Positions 54,901 through 64,000 of a stretch of 64,000 nucleotides of DNA are shown here, in pieces (the stretch's first letter is position 1; every line of letters starts with the position of its first letter). The DNA lies in NCBI GenBank assembly GCA_006384855.1, contig VCJN01002503.1, positions 116,001-180,000 on the forward strand. Reading direction: 5' to 3'. The translations under genes were made by a program, and so were the position numbers. The stretch comes from Tetraselmis striata. Taxonomy: Eukaryota > Chlorophyta > Chlorodendrophyceae > Chlorodendrales > Chlorodendraceae. Under the pieces are notes generated by a model that had not been told where the DNA came from, searched no databases, and was given only the letters and a program-made list of their open reading frames with translations.

Positions 54901-56403
54901 ATTCCTTGAAAAATGCTGTCTAAAACGGCATTTTGGCTGGTAGATGTGTGTATCGCTAGGAGGCGGCACATGCCAAATGTTGGTGATCCGTGGTCATCCA
55001 CACACATAACGCTCTCGCGCAACCGAGTATGTGGCTTAGACACGCACTTGGCGCAAAGCCACGCGCCCGACATGGGTGGGCACATGAGGTAGTGAGGGGC
55101 AACTTGGATGATCATCTTTGGGGATTTTTCCGGGGCCCCAAACAATAGATTTTTGGATTTTGGAATATTGGATTCGACGTAAATTTGAACAAGAAATTGC
55201 GTGGTATTTTTTAAAAGGTTTTCCGAGCAAACCCTGAGAAGTTATAGCGTTCTAAAGCCAAGGGGGTGTTAACATTGAGTCAAAATAAATGTTAGGTTAA
55301 CCAAAAGTTTCATGGTTGCGGTGTTAAGCAATGTTGGCCTCAAAACCCTTGTTTTCAGGGGACCAGACACACGCCAAAAAATAATCTAAGTGCCGAGCGA
55401 CGTCTTGCCCCCGGGCTAGCATGGATGGGTCAACGTGATGATCATGGATACAACTTGGTACAGATGATGATCACGGAAATAACTTGGCACTGTATTGCCA
55501 AGTAACTAACGTGGGGCGGCCGCGCTGTGGTGTTAGTATGGCTAACTAAGTCTGTAATAGAAATGGTCTATCATCCTTTGAAACCATAACATTGCCATTG
55601 CTATTTTCATGTAAACTATGATCAAAGCTAGCATGCAGCAAAGCATGGATGGTAATAAAAGCAATGCAAGAGAGTAAAGTTCCATAACATAGACAAGCTC
55701 CGAAACCATCATGTTTGTCATGCAGCCAAAAGGCATGAAGTGAGGACATGAATAATATGCAGATGATTGCTCCGAAACCAATTGCGGTAACACATTCACT
55801 GTGAGATTCAGATGTGACGTAAATGTGCCCTACTGGTGACGAACGACGACATACGGGGACGATACGGGACGGACGAGGGACGTGGATTTCATACCCAGTA
55901 GCGACGACTATCGCGCGCGACCTGTAAAGTACTATATGAATTTCTCGTTTCCATAATTTCATCAAATTGATATGCGCACGCGGGCTCGCGTGTCGCCCGC
56001 CGACGCGGAGCACCCGGGCTAAGTACAGGCGGATGTACGCACTCATTGCACATCGCCGCACATCGCTGACCGCACATCGCTGACCGCTGACCCCGCGGTG
56101 TGCCGCGATGTGCGGCACGACGGGCGGAGGTGTGGGCGGATGTAGGTGGTACGGTAGGTGGTAGGCGGTAGGTGGTGTTCGTAGGTGCGCGTTTTAATGC
56201 AGCCGCCCTAACTGCTGATGATTGTGTAACGCCCCAGCACGCGCATGAAGTATGGGGTCGCCTCACGGTCACCGCCGCTCACCGTTGAATCAAGCGCGGA
56301 CAGCCGCGCACTCGCATCTGTGTTGCCTGCCGGTGGTGGGTTACATCCACCCCAACTCTCAACCCCCCCCCCCCCCCCCCGCCCCTCGCGCGCGGCAGCA
56401 GGC
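54901..56403. other. Spacer with short inverted repeats
   Basis: No supportable gene. At 56045-56115 CACATCGCTGACCG is tandemly repeated and faces an inverted GTGCCGCGATGTGCGGCAC. 56110-56200 is a (GGTAGGTGGT)-like purine-rich stretch. Confidence 0.4.
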
Positions 56404-58641
56404 ATGCCGGCAAAGGGATGGATAGCGAGTGTGTCGAAGGATGGCGTGTACTCATGCAAGCACTGCCGGGGCAACGTGACGGGCACTTGTGAGAAGATGG
56501 CGCGAGAGCGGCACTTCCTAAAATTCCCGAACTGTAGCCACTCGTTGAAGCGTGCGGCTAAGTTGCGCCGCAAGGCCGCCTTATCACAAGCAGCAGCAGC
56601 AGGGGCGGCAGCAGCAGCAGCAACAACAACAGGGGCGGCAGCAGGAGTAGCTGCAGCCGTCGGAAACGGCCCGCCGGCGCCGGTCTCGGACGACGGCGGC
56701 TCGAAGGTGGACGATGTGATGGGCGTGGGGGAGGACCCCGTTGGCGAAGACGGTATGGACATCGACGCGCCTGCGTGGCCGCCGGCGGGCGTGGAACCCG
56801 CGATGAGGGCGTGATATGGAAAGGCGATTCCGGCGACTTCTACATGAAGGTTATCGCCAAGAAGTTCCGGGGAGTATGGCACTACGGCGTGATAACCGGC
56901 GTCGTTACCGAGTGGGTGTTGGAGGACTACGGCGGGGCGACCCAGTGGCGCGCTGTTTTCGAGGACGGGGGCATTGTGGGCCTTCTGCGTTCAGAGGTGA
57001 GTGGGCCCGGCCTGCGTGCTGGTGGCACCACTCAACTGCGGTTGTATGGAATCACACGCACCCGCCCGGTCGGCGTGGCAGGTTGTGGAGGCTATGACGG
57101 CTGCCCAGGAGCACCCCCCTGTGGATGCGGACGGGGAGGCTCGCTTGGTAACCGTCCATGAAGGCGATGACTTGTCCAGTGAATCACGCACCTTGCCCGG
57201 CGTGCGGTCAACACAACCCGGCTGGCGGAGGCCAAGCAGAACACTGGCTGCCATGGCGTGTGCCATGTGCATGTGGTCCGGGGCTATGTCAGCATGGTCA
57301 ACCTCTTCCCCCTCGCGCCGTTCCACCTGTTTTTTTTTGGCTTGGGAAGGGACTTCTGGAGGAAATTTGTCACCGTGCAGGGCCACATTGGATTCCGAGC
57401 TATGAAGCAGGAAGACCGGCGCCAGGCTTTAGTCCCGATACCCAGCAACTTTGAACGCGGGTTGCGCCCTTCGTTTGCAGTGTCCAAGAATCGAAAGGTA
57501 AACCCCTCCCCCCCCCCCCCCCCCGGGCGTGGGCGTGGGCGTGGGCGTGACGGCATTCCCCTCCATGACTGCAGGGTCAGGCAAGGTGACGGTGCAGCCC
57601 GGCTGGGTCATGGAGGACTGCTTGCACCACATGGAAACGTTTTCCATTCTTAACGCCGGTCCGCTCCTCGAGGAGGCCCGGGTGAAGGCGATCATGCCCG
57701 AGAAGGAGCTCGCGTCCCCAGCGGTGGTGCGTTCGGTGTCACGACTGGCGGTGCTTGGGCACATGTACAAGCGCCTGCAAGGAGCTGCGTGGTTCGTCAC
57801 GCGGCGGGGGTTGCAGAATGTGGTGACGGAGGAGGACGGCCCCGAGCGCAAGGCGCAGGTGGACGCGCTCACCAGGGAGGGGAGGACTCGATACCCAGCG
57901 CGGCGCCAAGGCGCGGCGGCCGGGGCAGCGCGGCGCCAAGGCGCGGCGGCCGGGGCAGCGCGGCGCCAAGGCGCGGCGGCCGGGGCAGCGCGGCGCCAAG
58001 GCGCGGCGGCCGGGGCAGCGCGGCGCCAAGGCGCGGCGGCCGGGGCAGCGCGGCGCCAAGGCGCGGCGGCCGGGGCAGCGCGGCGCCAAGGCGCGGCGGC
58101 CGGGGCAGCGCGGCGCCAAGGCGCGGCGGCCGGGGCAGCGCGGCGCCAAGGCGCGGCGGCCGGGGCAGCGCGGCGCCAAGGCGCGGCGGCCGGGGCAGCG
58201 CGGCGCCAAGGCGCGGCGGCCGGGGCAGCGCAGCGCCAACGCGAGTGGGATGGGCGGGGCAGCGCGGCGCCAAGGCGCGGCGGCCGGGGCAGCGCGGCGC
58301 CAAGGCGCGGCGGCCGGGGCAGCGCGGCGCCAACGCGCGGCGGCCGGGGCAGCGCGGCGCCAAGGCGCGGCGGCCGGGGCAGCGCGGCGCCAACGCGAGT
58401 GGGATGGGCGGGGCAGCGCGGCGCCAAGGCGCGGCGGCCGGGGCAGCGCGGCGCCAAGGCGCGGCGGCCGGGGCAGCGCGGCGCCAACGCGCGGCGGCCG
58501 GGGCAGCGCGGCGCCAAGGCGCGGCGGCCGGGGCAGCGCGGCGCCAACGCGCGGCGGCCGGGGCAGCGCGGCGCCAAGACAGCGCATACAGCGGAATCGG
58601 CGGAAAGGGATGCATTACAAGTTGTGGACGGCAGGCGCTGA
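56404..58641 (+). CDS. Zinc-finger/Tudor-like protein with minisatellite C-terminus
   Basis: Exon 1 from ATG 56404 has a possible BED-like finger (SCKHCRGNVTGTCEKMARER, then FLKFPNCSHSLKR) followed by Ala-rich and acidic linkers. A shift into the next frame near 56810 gives a Tudor-like segment (KKFRGVWHYGVITGVVTEWV, WRAVFEDGGIVGLLRSE) ending at donor GTGAGT, 56997. An exon from 57082 (VVEAMTAAQEHPPVDADGE), one ending at 57497 (QGHIGFRAMKQEDRRQALVP) and one from 57598 (PGWVMEDCLHHMETFSILN) follow with GT-AG sites. The last exon runs in frame through the minisatellite to a stop at 58639-58641. The join in exon 1 and the start of the third exon are unresolved. Tudor-like folds read methylated residues; the role here is unknown. 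Confidence 0.5.
57898..58577 (+). repeat. 30-bp GC minisatellite, about 22 copies
   Basis: Unit CGGCGCCAAGGCGCGGCGGC plus CGGGGCAGCG, with CAAGG/CAACG variants and two longer units containing GAGTGGGATGGG. It has no stop codon in any of the six frames. It encodes RRQGAAAGAA in the frame of the preceding exon. Confidence 0.97.
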
Positions 58642-59170
58642 AAACTATGCGGTCATGCCGCAACAACCCCAGCACTGGCTTCTGGATACCTCTGATCTGG
58701 CTGGCGGCGGCGGGCTGCGGGATGCAGGGCAGCATGACTGAGGTGGCGGTGCTGGTGAGCTCGGAGAGTCTGCATGCGGCGGAGGCGGCGCAGCCGCATA
58801 GGCACTAGACAATGCTCTGAAGCGAGCCCCAATTGTCTGCCCAGCGCCTGCCCCAATGTAACGCACCAGCTTGGCAGCAATTGGCAGCTCTTTTGCCCCC
58901 CCTCCACCCCACAGACACACTACCAATACCAGTTTCTCATCCCGGCGGGCAGTTGATGCGTATACCCAGGCTTGTGCGTCCGCGGTGCGGGGGGGGGGGG
59001 GGGGGGGGGGGGGAATCACTATAGCTAAGCTAGTGATGTGAGATATGAGTGCAGCAACAGATATTGTGCAAGATATAATACGATGGCATGCAAGCGGGTC
59101 CCCGCTCTTCCACAATAATCATTGGCCCTGCTCCCTCTTGCCCCGCCCCCGGTGCCCTTTAGCTGCTCTC
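58642..59170. other. Spacer with poly-G tract
   Basis: An uninterrupted G run of about 24 bases at 58989-59012. No gene supported. Confidence 0.5.
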
Positions 59171-59174
59171 AGCA

Positions 59175-59495
59175 TCCCGAGTGGGATGGGCGGGGCAGCG
59201 GTTGCTACCGAGTGAGGCGTAGCATCGTTTGCAGTAGCAACGCAGCCTTTCCGGTGTGACGCCGCCTGGATGTAACCCAGCAGTACGCGCAAAGTGCAAG
59301 TGCAAGCTGCTGATGGCGGGGATCCCGCGCGCGGGGGGGGTGGGGGGGGGGGCAGCGGCTGTGGGATAGGCGGGGCAGCGGTTGCTACCGAGTGAGGCGT
59401 AGCATCGTTTGCAGTAGCAACGCAGCCTTTCCGGTTGCATAGTGTGACACCGCTTGGATGTAACCCAGCAGTACGCGCAAAGTGCAAGTGTTACA
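59175..59495. repeat. ~190-bp tandem duplication
   Basis: GGGCGGGGCAGCGGTTGCTAC to AGTACGCGCAAAGTGCAAG occurs at 59187-59300 and 59369-59488. A G-rich insertion (59331-59352) lies between the copies. Confidence 0.9.
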
Positions 59496-59532
59496 CGTCC
59501 GTGTGCCCCACCCAATGACATTGCGCCCGACC

Positions 59533-60141
59533 TCACTGACGGCATGTCTCGCTCTCCTTCAGCTCCTGGGCCGTCCGCCGCCTCACCCTGCGCACCCTAC
59601 CAGCCGCGCGTGCCTTCTCGGAAGCCTCACACACGGCGGCGCGAGTCGCGTCGTGGAACGCGTCCCTGACATGGCGGAACTCCGCCCTCACCGTGGCCGT
59701 GGTCGGGCAGAGGACTGCCCGCTGATGGGTCGCCATGCATGGGTACTTGGGGCCGCACAAAGCCGGGGTGCCGTCGCAGCAACACTCCCAGTCCGTCCGT
59801 TGGCCGCAGTCCACGCATGACGGGCGTCCGGCCAGGACACGCACATGATAGTGCATGTGGCCACCTCCCGCCACTGCTCGCAGTGCTCCGGTCAACATGG
59901 CGACGAGCAAGTCGGCATGTCCCGCAGGTGGCTGCGGGGCGGGTGGCGCGAGCGCAGCCTCGCTCGCCTCGACAACCCCCTCAGCCCGATCAGTCGCCTC
60001 GACCACGGCCTCCTCCGCCTCCTGACGCGGCGCACCAGGTGCATCATCGTCGCCTGGCAGGGCGTCCCCCCCCGCAACGGCGCCGTCGGCGGTGGCCGAC
60101 GCCGTCGTGGCGGGGTGTTGTGAGGAGGTGGCCCTAGACAT
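59533..60141 (-). CDS. Cys-rich zinc-ribbon-like ORF, possibly transposase C-terminus
   Basis: ATG 60141 on the minus strand gives about 202 codons. An acidic/Ala-rich N-terminal half precedes HYHVRVLAGRPSCVDCGQRT, WECCCDGTPALCG and CMATHQRAVLC. The order CxxC, RT-W-C and terminal CxxxH resembles the C-terminal Cys-rich domain of PiggyBac-type transposases. The tail is basic (GRVRRVRRRTAQEL). The catalytic domain is not seen in the neighbourhood, so identity with a transposase is tentative. Confidence 0.4.
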   Translation of the reverse strand: MSRATSSQHPATTASATADGAVAGGDALPGDDDAPGAPRQEAEEAVVEATDRAEGVVEASEAALAPPAPQPPAGHADLLVAMLTGALRAVAGGGHMHYHVRVLAGRPSCVDCGQRTDWECCCDGTPALCGPKYPCMATHQRAVLCPTTATVRAEFRHVRDAFHDATRAAVCEASEKARAAGRVRRVRRRTAQELKESETCRQ

Positions 60142-60474
60142 AGGTGGGGCCGGCACCGCCATGTGTTGCTCCACATGCGGTGCGGTTCCTGACGCGACAG
60201 CTCCGTCGCACCAGTACCGGCGCCGGCACCCCACGCCTGCTGGGATTACCACCAACCGGCATGTTTCCTTTGGGAGGCGGTTCATCCGCGTCGGAGGTGA
60301 GCGGCGGTGCCTGTGTGGGTGTGAATACTGCCCGGCCATTAGGGCTCCCGCCGCCTGCCGCTCCGCCGACCCAAGCCGCGGCGTGTGCTGCGCCCCGCAT
60401 AGTCGCCTCGAATATAATATACATGACGCGGGGACGGGGGGGGGGGGGGGGGGGGGGGGATTCGTGCGTTTCGT

Positions 60475-60777
60475 ATGTCGGCGGAAAGGCGTGCGAAGCT
60501 GCGGCTGGCGAAGGTGGTGGAAATAAGCGTGGCGGCGTCGGCGGCGTATTACCGTGCGTGCATGCGTGCGCAACCCCGCGGCAGCAAGCGCCGGACTCGG
60601 CGTGTGCCGGCGGCAGAGCTGCGAAGCCATGGACACGGTACGGGATGCCAAGTCTGGCTAAGCAACTGCCGAGGCTGGCGGCTTAACCCCCATGTCCGGC
60701 GGTTAAGGGACGGAAAGTGCGTAGAAGTTGATCGGCAAAGCGGGCATATAAGCCTGGCTGTGCCAGGTTCCTATTAA
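60475..60777 (+). CDS. Small basic ORF, unknown
   Basis: ATG 60475, 100 codons: MSAERRAKLRLAKVVEISVA, then YYRACMRAQPRGSKRRTRRV. Preceded by a poly-G tract of about 25 bases. Its Tyr-Tyr-Arg and Lys/Arg clusters loosely recall the N-termini of Harbinger-type transposases, but this is weak. The frame after about 60650 is less protein-like. Confidence 0.3.
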   Translation: MSAERRAKLRLAKVVEISVAASAAYYRACMRAQPRGSKRRTRRVPAAELRSHGHGTGCQVWLSNCRGWRLNPHVRRLRDGKCVEVDRQSGHISLAVPGSY

Positions 60778-61168
60778 GTAATGGCGGTTTGTGCTAAGTA
60801 ATTCGTAGGGGTGGACCATGCAGCGCAGGTAGGGGGCGGTATAAATGAGGCCGGGCACATATACTGCTCCACGAAACGACACTGTCGCACGTGTAGTTGA
60901 ATAGACGCCCCCCCCCCCCCCCCCCCCGCCGGGTCGGCCCGCCGGGTCGGCCCGCCGACCCGCCACGGCATGTAATATCTGTCATGCATCGCCGGGGTAT
61001 GTGTGAGTGGATGCCCCGCCGCCACACACCCCCCCCCCCCCCACCCCCCCCCCCCCCCCATTTACACTTGTGCACTCATTAAGTTTGGGCTGGTTTCGGA
61101 GCAGTACATGTACGTATGTATATACATACAATGGAACGTAGGACCTGCGCGGAAAGAGGCGGGGCTGG
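60778..61168. other. Spacer with poly-C tracts
   Basis: Poly-C at 60907-60927 and C-rich runs with single A interruptions at 61029-61060; a CGGGTCGGCCCGCCGGGTCGG repeat-like stretch near 60930. No gene. Confidence 0.5.
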
Positions 61169-62300
61169 CGGAGTGCGTTGGGGGTGCGTAGAGTAGCGTG
61201 TTGGTGAGATTCGGGGTGCATCGGACGCCGGATGCCCATCCACCCAGCGTAAAAGACGCGTACGTAATATTCACACTATATATATTCACACGCAAATGTG
61301 TGAAAACCGGACATACCGTGCCGGATGGGTGGGAATACGGCGTCCGATGCAGCCAAAACCCCAGCACCACGCTATTCCATGCACCGCCAATGCACTCCGC
61401 CAGCACCGCCTCATTCTCTGTCGATTTCGAAAACGCCTTCACAATATCCACCGCGAATTGCAATTGCCACCGTGTAATGTTGTGACGATGTGCGCACACA
61501 ACAACACTTACTACCGGTTCCGACGCGGATGGAGGCGAGGCTTGCGGAGTGCGTTGGGGGTGCGTAGAGTAGCGTGCTGCAAATAATTGGGGTGCATCGG
61601 ACGCCGGATGCCCATCCACCCGGCGTAAAAGACGCGTAATATTCACACTTTATTAACACACAAATGTGTGAAAACCGGACATTCCGTGCCGGATGGGTGG
61701 GAATACGGTGTCCGATGCAGCCAAAACCCCAGCACCACGCTATTCTATGCACCGCCAATGCACTCCGCCAGCACCGCCTCATTCTCTGTCGATTTCGAAA
61801 ACGCCTTCACATTATCCACCGCTAATTGCAATTGCCACCGTGTAATGTTGTCACGATGTGCGCACACAACAACACTTACTACCGGTTCCGACGCGGATGG
61901 AGGCGAGGCTTGCGGAGTGCGTTGGGGGTGCGTAGAGTAGCGTGCTGCAAATAATTGGGGTGCATCGGACGCCGGATGCCCATCCACCCGGCGTAAAAGA
62001 CGCGTAATATTCACACTTTATTAACACACAAATGTGTAAAAACCGGACATTCCGTGCCGGATGGGTGGGAATACGGCGTCCGATGCAGCCAAAACCCCAG
62101 GGACACGCTATTCTATGCACCGCCAATGCACTCCGCCAGCACCGCCTCATTCTTTGTCGATTTCGAAAACGCCTTCACATTATCCACCGCTAATAATTGC
62201 AATTGCCACCGTGTAATGTTGTCACGATGTGCGCACACAACACTTACTACCGGTTCCGACGCGGATGGAGGCGAGGCTTGCGGAGTGCGTTGGCGGTGCA
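61169..62300. repeat. 368-bp foldback tandem repeat, three copies
   Basis: The marker CGGAGTGCGTTGG begins at 61169, 61545, 61913 and 62281 (periods 376, 368, 368). Within each unit the first ~110 bases are imperfectly complementary to a later segment (GGTGCATCGGACGCCG against CGGCGTCCGATGCAGCC; GGAGTGCGTTGG against CCAATGCACTCC), so each unit is a long degenerate palindrome. Confidence 0.93.
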
Positions 62301-62733
62301 CAGACTAGCGGGAGACTAGATCCATTGTCGCTTATTTACAAGCACGGGCGGTGCTGCCAGACCTGATCGTCTACGGCCGATATAATATTCACACTAAATT
62401 AACATCGGTGCACACCGCCGCACACCGCCGCACACCGCCGCACACCGCTGCGCGCGCACATTCGTCGCACACATTATCCCGGATTCACTCGCCGTATCCA
62501 TTACGCCGTGCTACTTCAACAATAAACATTGCGAAATTACACCGACACAATGCCGCACCGACTAGCTCTTGACAATACGTGCATATAAATAGTAGTGGCG
62601 CGCTGCTCCTCGCCTCCGATGTGTCGTTGACTGCTGCGGAAGGCGGTCGTCGACTGGGTGTTAGTTTCTCCACCTCGGCCGCCCCCCCCCCCCCCCCCGG
62701 CGCGCCCCCCCCCCCCTTCACCGCTCACAGCGC
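62301..62733. other. Spacer with short CACACCGCCG repeats
   Basis: (CACACCGCCG)n at 62410-62450 and poly-C runs at 62681-62698 and 62705-62716. No gene. Confidence 0.5.
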
Positions 62734-63003
62734 CATGGCCGACCTCGCCCCCCCGGGCAAAAGTGGGCGGCGAGCCTTGTTGTCTCGCGTGTCCGCGCCG
62801 CCGGCATCGAGGAGGACGAGAAAGACATGAGGAAACGCGTGACAAGGTGGGCGCGCAACAAAACACTCCATCCTCCACATTAGCACGCACCCACTCGTGG
62901 CTAACTTGTGCCGCGCGCAGGTTCGTCCGGGAGCGCCGTTAAGGCCCACCTCAACGCCAAGGCTTCCACAGTGCCAGCGGCGCAACTCGTGGTGGCCGAG
63001 GAG
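62734..63003 (+). pseudogene. Possible exons of a small gene (unknown)
   Basis: ATG 62734 (MADLAPPGKSGRRALLSRVS), then one frame over GIEEDEKDMRKRVTR ending at a GTGGGC donor-like site, then after acceptor GCGCGCAG near 62920 a frame KAHLNAKASTVPAAQLVVAE. The phases do not all agree, so the model is uncertain. Confidence 0.25.
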
Positions 63004-63096
63004 GCCGCATCCTCAGCCGCTTAAAGGCGAAACGATTGTGGCTTGTTGTGGGTGTCTGGGCACAGGGGGCGTCCCGACGCGAAGGTAAGGAAGCTC

Positions 63097-63324
63097 ATGG
63101 CGGCGTCGTCGACGGCACAGCCTCCCGGGGTGGTGAAGACACTGACGGATGACAAGAAGCGGAAGAGGCCAGTGAAGAAACGCCGAGGTAAGAAACTGAC
63201 GGTCGCGGAGTCGGAGGCGGAGTCGGAGGCGCAGGCGGAGGCGGAGGCGGAGGCGGAGGCGGAGGCAGCGAGATCGTCGAAGCGGAGGGTCCCGCGGGCA
63301 CGCAAGAACAAGAACAAGCAGTAG
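63097..63324 (+). CDS. Lys/Arg-rich small protein with Glu-Ala repeats
   Basis: ATG 63097, 75 codons. Contains DDKKRKRPVKKRRGKK, a strong nuclear-localisation-like cluster, a (GAGGCG)n-encoded Glu-Ala run (AEAEAEAEAEAA) and a basic C-terminus (RARKNKNKQ). Possibly a chromatin-associated tail or the last exon of the gene starting near 62734. A GTAAGA within codon 30 could be a splice donor, so the frame may not be continuous. Confidence 0.35.
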   Translation: MAASSTAQPPGVVKTLTDDKKRKRPVKKRRGKKLTVAESEAESEAQAEAEAEAEAEAARSSKRRVPRARKNKNKQ

Positions 63325-64000
63325 CCCCCGCCCCCTTACCCCCCCCCCCCCCCCCCAGGCGGGAGCGGCTGGCGGCGAGGGGGGGCGGGGGGGGGCGGGG
63401 CGGGCGTGGTCCCCCCGCCCCCGCACCCCCCCCCCCCCCCCCCGCCGGGCCACATTCCCCGATGGCAGCTGTCGCGAATATTGTAATTCAATCATTCTTC
63501 GGCAAACCGCCGCCTGCCCCCGCCCTCCCCCTCGCGAATATTTATGTAACGTGAGCACTCTTTGGCAAAACATGGCAGCCAAACCGCCCATCTGATGACC
63601 TTTGATCGGACGGCTGGCAGGCCCGTTCAGCAGTACTAGCTATAATGTACACAAAATTCCCCACTTTGGCCGAATAGTACGGCTGAGATTTGCGCTCCCA
63701 TGTACTAATAGTCGTAGTTATCCACAGGACCACTGTCCATCGTGCCCGGGTACCGGGTACCGGGTACTACATACCCGGTACCGGCTCAATAAATATATCG
63801 CGTACTACCCGGTACTGCACGGACAACCTTGTACCTTGTACGTCAGTGCCATGTAACATTTTACCGGGCTCGTACGACTACCAGAATGATGACAAAAAGG
63901 ATTTATCGCCCGCCGGCAATAACGCCGGATGTACTCGCACGTAACTGGATGGACGTGCCGCCACCAGCAGCAGCCTTCACGGATAAATAATAGTCGCTAG
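63325..64000. other. GC homopolymer tracts and AT-rich end, no gene
   Basis: Poly-C and G-rich runs at 63340-63445, and palindromic GGTACC-rich sequence at 63748-63784. Nothing coding is supported. Confidence 0.5.

Noticed and set aside
55546-56118. 190-codon minus-strand ORF
   Set aside because: It has no domain, unusual composition and a GTG-type start; probably chance.
56208-56882. 224-codon minus-strand ORF opposite the Tudor-like gene
   Set aside because: Ala/Pro-rich shadow of the plus-strand exon; the plus strand has the zinc-finger and Tudor-like motifs and good splice sites.
57429-58735. Large minus-strand ORFs (282-382 codons) over the minisatellite
   Set aside because: They exist because the 30-bp unit has no stop in any frame; only the plus-strand frame joins a non-repetitive exon.
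61062-62308. Overlapping ORFs on both strands in the 368-bp repeats
   Set aside because: The same peptides recur in every unit on both strands; this is repeat structure, not a gene family.

Overview
The window reads as a repeat-dense nuclear segment from a microbial eukaryote, most likely an alga. GT-AG introns, short in-phase exons, an N-terminal extension on a glutaredoxin that resembles an organelle-targeting peptide, LTR retrotransposons and DIRS/PAT-type tyrosine-recombinase retrotransposons all say eukaryote. A chlorophyte is my best guess, because PAT-like elements with split direct repeats occur there and a TGTAA motif lies downstream of one gene, but this is inference. There are no rRNA genes, intact tRNA genes, CRISPR arrays or bacterial operons.

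Layout. 1-4 kb: two decayed copies of an LTR retrotransposon (minus strand, zinc-knuckle Gag) and an inverted duplication of its gag. 4-5.6 kb: a Pro/Arg-rich minus-strand ORF with a repeated terminus. 5.9-16 kb: three arrays of a palindromic 25-bp repeat around a long decayed plus-strand gene, which is also split by a 1.35-kb TIR element with TA duplications. 17.1-20.7 kb: PAT-like element E1. 21.2-25.0 kb: the only clearly functional host island, a ubiquitin-like-domain gene (plus) and a complete seven-exon glutaredoxin gene (minus), convergent. 25.6-34.4 kb: a Cys-rich ORF and an unknown multi-exon gene split by a ~5.7-kb insertion that carries a 187-bp satellite. 34.7-37.6 kb: PAT-like element E2, then a PIF/Harbinger transposase pseudogene. 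38-43 kb: tandem duplications, a tRNA-like sequence, a solo LTR and a Ty3/Gypsy pol remnant. 43.3-49.9 kb: a duplicated host segment, one copy holding PAT-like element E3 and the other empty. 50-55 kb: a third LTR-element copy, gene remnants and a hairpin cluster. 56.4-58.6 kb: a gene with a Tudor-like exon whose C-terminus is a 30-bp minisatellite open in all six frames. 59-64 kb: basic/Cys-rich ORFs, 368-bp foldback tandem repeats and many poly-G/poly-C tracts.

The best-supported biology is the trio of PAT-like elements. They share a split-direct-repeat layout (A1, ORFs, B1-A2, B2), have different internal deletions that together cover Gag, RT, RNase H and tyrosine recombinase, have an inverted repeat across the B1-A2 junction that looks like a recombinase site, and for E3 have an unoccupied paralogue of the insertion site about 1 kb away.
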